From contig OX621238.1 in NCBI GenBank assembly GCA_951640165.1, positions 31,458,001 to 31,522,000 of the forward strand: DNA of 64,000 nt. Reading direction: 5' to 3'. Positions 11,696 through 20,538 of the stretch are shown here, piece by piece. The notes below the pieces were generated by a model, which did no database searches, was not told the origin of the DNA, and saw only the letters and a program-made list of their open reading frames with translations. The stretch's first letter is position 1. Every line of letters begins with the position of its first letter. The translations under genes and the position numbers were made by a program. This DNA comes from Pseudoips prasinana (taxonomy: Eukaryota > Arthropoda > Insecta > Lepidoptera > Nolidae).

Positions 11696-11793
11696 GCTGC
11701 TGTAGGTCGTAGATCTGTAAACATATATTAAATGTAATCCTTCTTAACACGGCCTTACAGTTGTAAGTAAGAGTTATATTATATCAGTATTAC

Positions 11794-11799
11794 AATAAA
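11794..11799 (+). terminator. Polyadenylation signal, gene A
   Basis: AATAAA, followed about 20 bases later by a GT-rich stretch (tgttttcgtttcgtttt) suitable as a downstream element. Confidence 0.5.
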
Positions 11800-11875
11800 A
11801 ACTGTAAACAGACACAATGTTTTCGTTTCGTTTTACTAACTATATCTAATTATAAATCAATTAATATTATTGATT

Positions 11876-12395
11876 AAAACAGCCGAAAGACGTTCACTGA
11901 AGACAAAAATCATCTTGAGGTATGGCATAATCGCGAGTCTTGAAAACGGGCATCGCAGTATGATGGTCGTGGAGAGAGACGCTGCTGCCCTTTCTCTGGT
12001 AGATATTTCCCTGGGAAGCCGCTACTACTTGCATACTACCAGCCTCCACAATATAAGTAACTCTTTTATGGGGCAATGTTTAAGATTCTATAACAAACTT
12101 CCCAATGATATTAAAGAATTGTCTACGAATAAGTTACAAAGAAAAAGTATTACATAATTTTTCGGATTATTTTAATGACAAAAGTGCTTGGGATCGAGTT
12201 GTTCTGAGTAAACACACATAATTGTATTTAATCTAAAGTATATTTTATTTTTAGAAAAGATTCCTACGGAGATTTCCGGCAGTGTTTCTCAGTAGCTACC
12301 ACGTCATGCACTGCTCGGTAGGGTAAAATAAAAGACGATTCCACGATAATGTAAAATTATTAAGGAATAAATGAATTTTGAATTTGAATGTTGAA
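11876..12395 (+). mobile_element. LINE 3' end with a reversed repeat Y fragment at its 5' side
   Basis: From about 12020 the + strand reads a LINE C-terminus (NSFMGQCLRFYNKLPNDIKEL ...), then a 3' UTR ending in an AT-rich tail near 12390. Before it, 11930-12015 is a reversed repeat Y fragment (cagtatgatggtcgtggag). The 95-codon ORF over both is a chance fusion and not a gene. Confidence 0.6.
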
Positions 12396-12712
12396 TATTG
12401 AGCCATAAGACATTTATTTTATAAAATTTATTCTGATAGACATCGCCACTGATCTCATCGTATCGGATACACACAGCAGTATTGGTGCCTACAGGAGATT
12501 GATGGATTGTTGGAAGTCACATCACAAATCACTTAATTAAAAATGATAGTTAAGTGTTCAAGGTGAACACATATAGTGGACATAATGAGTTTAATTTTCC
12601 CGGTAACAAAACACACGTAGTAGTTCAACTCGCAAAATACTCAAAAATATCCCATCATCTCATGCATTATCTATAGGAATACGGCGATAGAATATGTTTC
12701 AAATACTAATAT

Positions 12713-12754
12713 ATGAAACTATTCTATATATAATAATATATAGAATAGTTTCAT
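12713..12754. repeat. Perfect inverted repeat, 18-bp arms
   Basis: Arms 12713-12730 and 12737-12754 (atgaaactattctatata and its complement) around a taataa loop. No flanking element is recognised. Confidence 0.8.
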
Positions 12755-13225
12755 GGGTATATTGCGTTCCTTTATCCTCCACTAGTTAATTTACACCTTG
12801 TATAATTTAAAATGAGTCGCTCATTAAATTTAAGTAGTATTCTACTATACCTTTTTTAATACTTAACAGTAATAATAATAATAAATTTATTAATTGTAAA
12901 AGGAAATACATTTCATAAACAAATAAATTTAAACTTAATTAGTACATAACATATACACGTATGTGTTAATGTTTACGAATATACTTACACCAGGATTTCC
13001 GGTGTCATAAGGTTTCTTTTTTCTTGTAATGCGAGATAGTTTTCATATACTAATTTTAACTAGGGTTTCCTTGCTATCTGACATTTCCACGTCGATTAGA
13101 ATACCTATTATTTCTATTCCCTATGGATTGGTCTAATCCTTGCTTCAATTAAATATCGCGATTTTTTCCCAATGTTATTTTCACCCTTTAAACTAAATTT
13201 CAAAACGCACTAAATACATATATTT

Positions 13226-13425
13226 AACTAGCTGTGCCCCGCGGTTTTACCCGTGTTAAACTTTATAAATAGTCTTTATAAATGCCTATGTGTTAATCCA
13301 GGGGGTCAGCTAACTCCATACCAAATTTTATTAAAATTTTCTAGCCGTTGAGACGTGAAGAAGTAACAAACATGCACACTCACACACTTACAAACTTTCG
13401 CCTTTATAATATTAGTACGATAAAA
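13226..13425 (-). mobile_element. Helitron-like non-autonomous element (copy 3, minus)
   Basis: It starts ctagctgtgccccgcgg and ttttacccgtgttaaac, and ends cgcctttataatattagta. Both termini agree with the copy at 15846-16036 read in reverse. The inside holds cgttgagacgtgaagaagtaac, shared with 27845-28025. Confidence 0.65.
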
Positions 13426-13479
13426 ATTTATAACAAAGATAAATAAATGATTAATGAGTAGGTAATAAGCGAATTTTCA

Positions 13480-13821
13480 ATGCCAAAAACCCCAAATGCA
13501 TTACATTATATAATAATGAAGAATGAACTGTTGGAATCTTCAATATTTTACTTACGTCAGCAACTCTCTCATATCCAGCTCAATCAAGTAATGCTGCTAA
13601 CGCCATTAGAAATGTTAAACAACACACTAGCCTGGTTTAACCAATTGAACACTATCATGTCTCATCCAAAGAATCTTTATCCTACAAAAACGGTAGTACC
13701 ATTTATTTCTTCGAACATCCAAGAAAAGAAAATTGCATCCGTCTGCCAAGAGTGCCGATTATGGCATTTCCCTCCAAGCAGATTCATACAAGAGGCCTGT
13801 ACATCAGTGGATTTCTTTTAG
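13480..13821 (+). CDS. Unrecognised 113-codon ORF
   Basis: ATG to TAG with ordinary amino-acid composition (LLESSIFYLRQQLSHIQLN near the start; VCQECRLWHFPPS near the end) and AATAAA about 95 bases downstream at 13916. It has no recognisable domain and no clear splice context. It directly follows a Helitron-like repeat. It could be a small gene, a terminal exon, or a chance ORF. Confidence 0.2.
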   Translation: MPKTPNALHYIIMKNELLESSIFYLRQQLSHIQLNQVMLLTPLEMLNNTLAWFNQLNTIMSHPKNLYPTKTVVPFISSNIQEKKIASVCQECRLWHFPPSRFIQEACTSVDFF

Positions 13822-13939
13822 CTGTACTGGTGATGATTTATTTATCAGCTAGAAAGAGTTTTTTAAGGTCATATTATATTTCAGTTTCTTTGTATAAAAG
13901 ATGTAATTTGCGCACAATAAATACCTACTAGAAACAAAC

Positions 13940-14440
13940 AATACAAATACAAAGCTCAAGTCCGACCCTGCATCGAGTAATGTTCTCATCTTTGGGACGG
14001 CTCTGCAAAGTATCAGCTAGACTCTTTGGATTAGATAGACAGACGCGCTCGCAGGATAATCGACGATAGAGAACTAACAAGTAAAAAGCTGCAAAAGCTG
14101 CTGTTTCATGGAGAATGCGCTTAAGACCTCCATGAAGTTATCCCTCCATCTTCCTTTTTTTATCGGACTACAAGGCGTCGGGAGGCTCTCCACCGCCATG
14201 TTGTTGACATTCCATTATGCCGTACGAAGCGTTTTGCTTCCTCTTTCATCATACGCACGGCTAAGTTGTGGAACAACCTCCGAAAACGACGTGTTTCCAG
14301 ACTCATATAACATGGGTTTATTCAAGGTTAGAGTGAAGAGGCATCTTATGGGTACGCGCGGTCCCCCTTCGACCACATCTTCACTTACCATTAGGTGAAA
14401 TAGTGGTCAAGCGCAAACACATTTTGCATAAAAAAACACA
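13940..14440 (+). mobile_element. LINE ORF2 C-terminal fragment (Jockey/CR1-like)
   Basis: Frames read, with frameshifts and stops, YKAQVRPCIE ... CSHLWDGSAKYQLDSLD and IDRRARRIID, then a tail with SYARLSCGTTSENDVFPDSY and MGLFKVRVKRHLMG. This is the usual connection and tail region after LINE reverse transcriptase. It ends in the ttcacttaccattaggtgaa type 3' end also present at the left edge of the window. The ORF is broken. Confidence 0.75.
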
Positions 14441-14759
14441 AATTGTGGCCCAAATTTCATGGTTTATAAAAGGTGTATTGTTCTTTTGTAGAACTTAGTA
14501 TTCGAATTCATAACAACAAACAAATCTCCAACAAAATTCAAATAAATCTTTAAGGACTGCCCTTGTTCGACTAAACTTGGGCTACATCACAATAATATTT
14601 CCAATTAATTATACTCAACTTAACGCAATTATAATGACAATGCTTTACACGATGTGTTTAATGCATGTATATGGTAAGAAAGTAACTATTTTTATATTTA
14701 GCAAGTTAAATTATGTTTGACCAAATACGTTATTATTTTTTTGTTTACTCACAACGACC

Positions 14760-14930
14760 GCACTAGGCAACTGAATCTCTGTGTCGCGAGGTACTTTACA
14801 AATATACACCAAACAAAGAACACCCAGACTCAGAACAACTACTTATGGATCACACAGATAGCTGTGCGGGAATGGAATCCGGGACACGAGAACTGTCTTA
14901 ACTGTTGCGCCATATGTGCAGTATAATATT
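14760..14930 (-). mobile_element. tRNA-like SINE type 2, minus
   Basis: The reverse complement contains tgcgcaacagttaagacag, a B-box-like gattccattcccgc and ttgttctgagtctgggtgt. It is a diverged relative of 10795-10930. Confidence 0.55.
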
Positions 14931-15028
14931 ATTTATTAGTATTCATTACCGACTATAATAATATAATAATAAAAAATACCCTGGGAATAAACATCAACAT
15001 CACGGTCATCTGATTCCAAATTAAGCAG

Positions 15029-15175
15029 AGCATGTACAGACGCCAGCACATTAAGCTACCCCAATCTGTCAAATTCCGCCAATTGAAAGTGAACCTTATG
15101 CTTTTGTGATAAAGTTTAAAATCTATAAAAGAAATTTGACAGATAGGGGTAGCTGGATGTGCTGACGTCTGTACA
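15029..15175. mobile_element. TA-flanked MITE, family M (copy 1)
   Basis: TA then cagacgccagcacattaag at the left and the inverted end ctggatgtgctgacgtctg then TA at the right. About 140 bp, with long imperfect terminal inverted repeats holding ccaatctgtcaaatt / aatttgacagat. The TA duplication and CAG ends are those of Tc1/mariner-mobilised MITEs. Confidence 0.75.
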
Positions 15176-15254
15176 ATGGAAACAAGATAACTGATATGCT
15201 ATAATATACTACTTTTTTGTAAATACATACTTATATAAACTATACCCAAACTCA

Positions 15255-15365
15255 GAACAAACAGAAATGTTCATACACAAAAATATTTGTCCTGGATGGG
15301 AATCGAACCCACGACCGCCAGCGTGAGAGGTAAGTATTTGCCAACCACGCCAACCAGCCCGTCAA
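15255..15365 (-). mobile_element. tRNA-like SINE type 1, minus
   Basis: The reverse complement reads tggttggcaaatacttacc, B-box-like gtgggttcgattcccatcc, then atgaacatttctgtttgttc. The same plan is at 21556-21690. Confidence 0.6.
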
Positions 15366-15714
15366 ATACTAATAACTCCCATGCTGTAAGCTCATCATGC
15401 TCCCATAGTGCTTGCGGTTGTGGTAGGGGCGGATCGTTTCATCCCTCTTACGTAGTGGGACAAACGATGACTGGCCTATATGTCATACTTGAAATTGGGT
15501 GCTGTCTGCGTTGACTAATTAATTTTCTGTCGGGGATATGGACTCTCGTTGAATTCGTGTCACTTGATAATTTTTTTAATGTGCGCGGATACCTTCTCCG
15601 TCCGTTTATCTTGATTGAGATTATAGCTTGAGTAAAAATTAATGTATTTGCTTAACAATTCTCTAAAATATTGGTTAAATACTTGATTACATCCTGTGCG
15701 TATATATATATTAA

Positions 15715-15845
15715 AGTACAGACGCCAGCACATCAAGCTAACCCAATCTGTCAAATTTCTTTTATAGATTTTCAACTTTGTCACAGAAGCATAAGGTTTA
15801 CTTTCAATTGGAGAAATTTGTCAGATTGGGTAATGCTACTTCAAT
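15715..15845. mobile_element. TA-flanked MITE, family M (copy 2)
   Basis: Left end tacagacgccagcacatcaa is intact. The right inverted repeat is damaged (agattgggtaatgctacttc) and runs directly into a Helitron-like element at 15846. Confidence 0.7.
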
Positions 15846-16036
15846 GTATACTAATATTATAAATGCGAAAGTTTGTGAGTATAGATGTATGGATGTATGT
15901 TTGTTACTCTTTAACGCCAAAACTACTAAACATTTTTTGATTAAACACTGTTGTAATATACCTTATATATCCGAATAACACATAGGCTATAATTTATAAA
16001 GTTTAACGCGGGTGAAACCGCGGGGCATAGCTAGTT
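15846..16036 (+). mobile_element. Helitron-like non-autonomous element (copy 4, most complete)
   Basis: It starts tatactaatattataaatgc and ends with a hairpin-forming gcgggtgaaaccgcggggc, then tagctagt. The terminal CTAG followed by T, the subterminal GC hairpin and the absence of terminal inverted repeats or target duplication fit Helitrons. About 190 bp, non-coding. Confidence 0.65.
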
Positions 16037-16359
16037 TACCATAAGAGAAAATGCTCAAGCCATGACGAAAAAGAAGATGGTGGATGGTTACCATTGCACC
16101 GTAATGGAAACAGGTCTTCACTATAACACGGTCGGATGGCAACTGCATAAAACGAGTGTGTATATGCTCGCTCTCGTATTCCGCACGAGAGTTCACGAGA
16201 CCCTTTCACTCGGGCACAAAACCAACACGCGATCGAGAGGCAGCGAGTTGAGACAAGACAAAGCGAGACGTGACGAGATGTTCATGTACACACTCGCTCT
16301 CAGCCTGAATCGGGGTGTCTCGGCGAGTGTGTACAGCCGCCATAACGTTCTTCTTGTTT

Positions 16360-16404
16360 GGCCGCCATTTTTACTCGGACTCATGCTGAGTAAAAATGGC
16401 GGCC
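16360..16404. repeat. Inverted repeat with GCCGCCAT arms
   Basis: Arms ggccgccatttttactc (16360-16376) and its complement (16388-16404) around 11 bases. The flanking 16150-16340 also holds internal repeats of gagtgtgta / tacacactcgctctc, so the whole may be a degenerate foldback element. Confidence 0.7.
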
Positions 16405-16440
16405 TAGCATTGTACACCGCTAACACAATTTCAGACTTCC

Positions 16441-18085
16441 AATTTTGCTAAAATGTGAACAATGACCCCGTGGGACAAACCTAAAATTTCCGATGCAAAG
16501 AGGTTACTATGCTCCATCTGAGATATCTATGTTGACATTCCAAAATAATGCTCGACGTCCAAAATGCACAACCTCCTCTACAGTATACTACCATAAACCA
16601 AATTCCAAAATAAAACCATAAACTGTCACTGCCGTGTACTGTCATATTCTGTTACAGTGCCTATACAAAAATTTAGGTTGTAATTTTTGTAAGTCAGTTT
16701 TTGTTTTTTTTGTAAGAAATATACAGTTATTGATAATTATTGTTTGGATGTCACATCCAGGGAACTTTACAAATTTTCTATTTAGTGGCGGTAGTGGATT
16801 TTCTTTCAGTTATTGACTAAAATCAGTAAACCAAAAATGTAAACGCTAAATTGCCATTACCCCATCTTTTTTAAATCAGGTAAGAATTCAAATAAAGTGA
16901 GAACTTTCTCAATGTACTTATATATAAGAAATAACAACATACAACTTTAGTAGTCAACTTATAGGAAAATCTGGTGACAGAATAGTAGAAAAAAATATCT
17001 AAGTTATGAATTATCCAAAAACATTTCAGATACAATCCTTATCATTTCAAATGCGTATAAATGATTTCAGTTAGAAAATAACAGTTTGTAATTATTAGCG
17101 AATAGTTGTGAATATTTTTATTGTTATTTATTTAAGGATTAAAAAAATATATGTGATAAAACACATATATTTTACCCGCCGCACTGACGGACTAATTCAA
17201 GATATTTTTGTTTCTTTAATATTGTATTTGACTATGCTTATGTACTGCATTGTGAGCACTTATTCACATACACTTATTCTTATTTACAAGTGTAAGTTAA
17301 TAATAACATTTAGTCAGCACTTGAGTAAATTTCATTATATTTCTATAAAATGAGTTATCGTTTAGTACAATATACACCACATCCACTTCAAGATTAATAT
17401 ACCAAGTTATTGCTGAAAACTGTATAAGGGTCCGAATTGTTTGAGTTAAATAATTTATAGTCCCTCAGTAATTAGACGCCATTCAAGCCCAAGATGTGCT
17501 TGGGAACTCATATTGAATTTTCGTTTGTAAAGTACAGGCTACTTACTAATGCGTTGAGTCAAATTATTATTATAACCGGGACATTTATTATAATTATTAT
17601 ATTTACAAGTTTTAGTGACCATTTCTAATGTCGTATATTAATATACATAGATAGGTATTTCTTGGAAAAGCTTTACACAAATAAATACTTTGTTAGTTAT
17701 GAAATAATAGGTAGTTCGTGAATATGTAAAATGTTTTAATCAAAATCATTTGAAAGACAGAAATATATGAATAAATAAACATATTTCTATTTCTCGATCA
17801 TTTTCTTAATAAATTGGTCGTAAATTTGCATTAAATACGTATTTCGTACTTAGATCCCCACTCGACACAAGTATTTGCATTCGTGAATTACATGTTTAGA
17901 AATATTGTCATTACTCAGTGATAATGCGACCACTATTTTAAAATATAACATTATAACAACTCCAGTGTATGTCCAACACATTTTAACTATGTTCGCAAAA
18001 TGCTTACGGATACAATAATTAGTATACAAGAAATAAAATTAATAAACGGTTTGGCTCGAGACCCTTCTTTTGAAATCCATACTTA
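16441..18085. other. AT-rich intergenic DNA, nothing recognised
   Basis: The few ORFs have no splice context or recognisable motif. An upstream non-coding exon of gene B could lie here but is not visible. Confidence 0.4.
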
Positions 18086-18240
18086 CTTACTGATCGTATG
18101 GGCAGTGGTTACCCTAGTGTCAGATTTGTTCAAGCCGCCCAGTAGGCCTCTGACATGGCTTAACGACTGTTGTCTAATAACTACAACTGGAACCGACAGC
18201 TTGAGGTGCCCTCCGAAGCACGGAGACGCTCGGAAATCAA
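18086..18240 (+). repeat. Dispersed repeat Z (copy 1)
   Basis: The stretch cgtatgggcagtggttaccc ... gcccagtaggcctctgacat ... cgaagcacggagacgctcgg matches 47076-47320 closely and 48455-48660 loosely. The ORF over it is repeat-derived. Confidence 0.75.
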
Positions 18241-18465
18241 ATGTCATGAAATCCATAAAAATTATAATTGTGCTGGTAGTTATTAAAATATAAATACATT
18301 CAAGTGTTATTTAGCCATCACTTTGATCCAATGGTAAAATTGTATTTTTTTTTGTGATTTGTGAATTCATTATTTTTCATAAATCTACATTTACTCTTCG
18401 TTAGGTTTGGTACACTAAAATAATATAATTATGTACCTTAGATAATATATGTTTATTATTTATAG

Positions 18466-18537
18466 CCATGGAAAAACCTGCCCATAACAAATCCAAAGCT
18501 AAAAAACCTAAATCAGCTAAGAAGCGTAAAAGTGACG
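18466..18537 (+). CDS. Gene B exon 1 (start ATG at 18468)
   Basis: Donor AGTGACG/gtaaaa. The lysine-rich frame is the only one that continues openly into the next exon. The 72-nt length from 18466 also fits an internal phase-1 exon. Confidence 0.65.
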
Positions 18538-20021
18538 GTAAAAATCATATCACTCAATGATATAAAGCAGGTTGATGATAATTATAAAACTTACATTTGA
18601 CTGGTAACAGGGCCGACTTGTTCGATGTTTTTAGCTGAATTAACAAGAAAACTGGCGTCAAAGAAACGGAAGGAGGAGGAGTCTCCGAAGAACATTGTTC
18701 GTGAGTTTTTTAGTGTCTTAACCCCAGACAACAAGTTTTTTGTATAAGTTTGAAGCCTTTGTCAATTTTTCTGTGTGTAGTAGATAGTATATGAACAGTC
18801 TAATGGAAGTTTCTTAAATCGTGACAGCTCTTATGATATGTTTTAAAAGTACCCATTACGCTTTGGTAGTTAACGTTACTTCTTTCACTTATTTAGTTGG
18901 AGTTGGCAGTTTAATGGTTAGTTTATTATAAAGATAGATATATTGTAGCGAGCGATAGGGATAGATATACTAGTTACGTGATTTGATCAAGCGCACTGTT
19001 GGACTTGACGTCACGGGCGAGCGATTCGTTTTATTTTGGAGATGACATTTACCTAATAGGAGCATATAAAAGTACAAATCCAGTAACCCACGCTGGAACG
19101 AACCTCTTTTAGAGTTCGAACCTTGACTCAAGGCGTATTCATATATCATTATTTTGTTTCTATTGTTTTCATACAAGTTTAGAAATATGCATATGTTATA
19201 AAAAAACTATAATCCTTTTATTTTTACAGAAACCATCATCAGTAGTCTCACCAATGCTCTACCATTTAAATTTAGTAAAAAAACCCCTCCCGAAGTCCCA
19301 TCACCTGTAAAAATTGAGACACTGCAAACACTAGCCCCTGAACTAGTACCAAACGATATTCCTTCTGTAGTTATTCCACCAACATCAGCGAGTCACTCTG
19401 AAGATGTTTCTTTGCAAGAAGTTGATTCCACCTCGCAAAAACCTCAAGGTTTTAAAATGCCCAAAATGCCGTTGGTGAATAGCGAGGTACTAAAAATAGC
19501 AGTTCGTGAAAGAAAAACAAAAGTCCAAGTGCAAGAGCAAGCAGTGAATACTGGAGCCAATGATGTTGCCAGTGAGCTAACAAAACATGTTAACACTTTA
19601 AAAAGAATATCGTTGATAGCTGAAGAATTTAATCAGAAGACTGGTAAGTTATGTACACAATTTATTAAATTTTAACCTTGCCTTTAACTAGCCATTCACC
19701 AACTTTAGAGTAAAAGTCACAAATTATAGGATGAAGATCAAAATTGTGTTAATGTTTGTCTTCTTTTGTTCACTGTACTTTCTGTACGGAAGTTTATATC
19801 ATTTTCCACATCATTTAATTTTTAATTTTAATTATATATCCTTTCTTAATAAAATATAAATGTGTTAACGATAGTGTATTTTGGTTGCAGCTAGGAACTT
19901 GAAAGAAATAGTAGACAGTGTGCAAGAAGATCTTATAAAGAAATTGGAAGAGGTACAAGCAGAAAAAAACAGAGCCGGCCCCTCACACTACCAAGAGAGC
20001 CATAAAGACACCGACCGCTAA
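18468..20021 (+). CDS. Gene B: unknown Lys-rich protein, 234 aa, four exons
   Basis: I do not recognise this gene. Exons 18468-18537, 18611-18700, 19230-19643 and 19891-20021 join in frame, every junction in phase 1, to 234 residues and TAA. The start ATG sits in a strong context (tatagccATGG). The tatag before it could also be a 3' splice site, making 18466 an internal exon start, so the N-terminus is uncertain. The protein opens with a basic, probably nuclear-targeting stretch (KAKKPKSAKKRKSD) and KKRKEEESPK. A Pro/Ser-rich middle follows, then a C-terminal region with heptad-like Leu/Ile/Val spacing (ELTKHVNTLKRISLIAEEF, then LKEIVDSVQEDLIKKLEEV) that may form a coiled coil. AATAAA lies at 20140. 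It precedes gene C by 312 bases in the same orientation and shares its all-phase-1 introns. Confidence 0.75.
18611..18700 (+). CDS. Gene B exon 2
   Basis: 90 nt, acceptor ggtaacag, donor ATTGTTC/gtgagt, phase 1 to 1. Reads PTCSMFLAELTRKLASKKRK. The preceding intron is only 73 nt. Confidence 0.7.
19230..19643 (+). CDS. Gene B exon 3
   Basis: 414 nt, acceptor atttttacag, donor AAGACTG/gtaagt, phase 1 to 1. It holds the Pro/Ser-rich middle and the first half of the putative coiled coil. Confidence 0.8.
19891..20021 (+). CDS. Gene B exon 4 (last, with TAA)
   Basis: Acceptor ttggttgcag. Reads RNLKEIVDSVQEDLIKKLEE and ends YQESHKDTDR then TAA at 20019-20021. Confidence 0.8.
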
Positions 20022-20333
20022 GCTACGCAAGAAGTCTATTGGAAATTTAGAGGAAAACTTTTGATTCTGTCAAACTAAAATTGTCAAAATGAAGTGCATT
20101 AATTTTCCGATATTCATAAAATTAAATGTAAAAAAATTAAATAAACAAATATAAAGTCATTCTAATTATTTGTTTCGATCGCACTGCTTGTCTAAGAGAT
20201 ATTTTAGGAACCACATATTATTCAAATTATTAAGTTAAGGTGTTAATAACATTATCAACAATATTTATATGTAAAGAAAATAGCCTTCAGAAGGGTAATC
20301 AAGCATAGTGAATAAATTAATTCGCAATATATA
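20022..20333. other. Compact gene B / gene C intergenic region
   Basis: These 312 bases must hold the gene B 3' UTR and, unless transcription starts elsewhere, the gene C promoter and 5' UTR. No obvious TATA box, only AT-rich text. The gene C ATG is preceded by gcaatatata. Confidence 0.5.
20140..20145 (+). terminator. Polyadenylation signal, gene B
   Basis: AATAAA 119 bases after the gene B stop, followed by a T/G-rich stretch (ttatttgtttcgat). Confidence 0.6.
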
Positions 20334-20538
20334 ATGGATTCATTAGACGATAGGCCAAAGGAAAGTTTAAAATATGCAGTATACTACCAGCAATTAAGCT
20401 CGATACGGACTAAGCCTTTGGAACCGCGTAAAGGAAAACTAATTAACAGTAAGCTGCCAATAATTGTTCGCAATTCATCAAAGTGGTATAAACCACTTCC
20501 ACATATATGTAAATTTAATGAAAAAGAAGATGAATCAG
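20334..20538 (+). CDS. Gene C exon 1 (start)
   Basis: ATG then DSLDDRPKESLKYAVYYQQ; ends KFNEKEDES plus one base. The donor is CAG/gcaagt, the usual form of a GC-AG intron. The frame hits a stop soon after, at 20574, if unspliced. Confidence 0.75.

Noticed and set aside
18000..18293. 97-codon ORF upstream of gene B as a possible first exon
   Set aside because: Most of it is repeat Z, which has other copies at 47076 and 48455, and no donor in the right phase leads into 18466.
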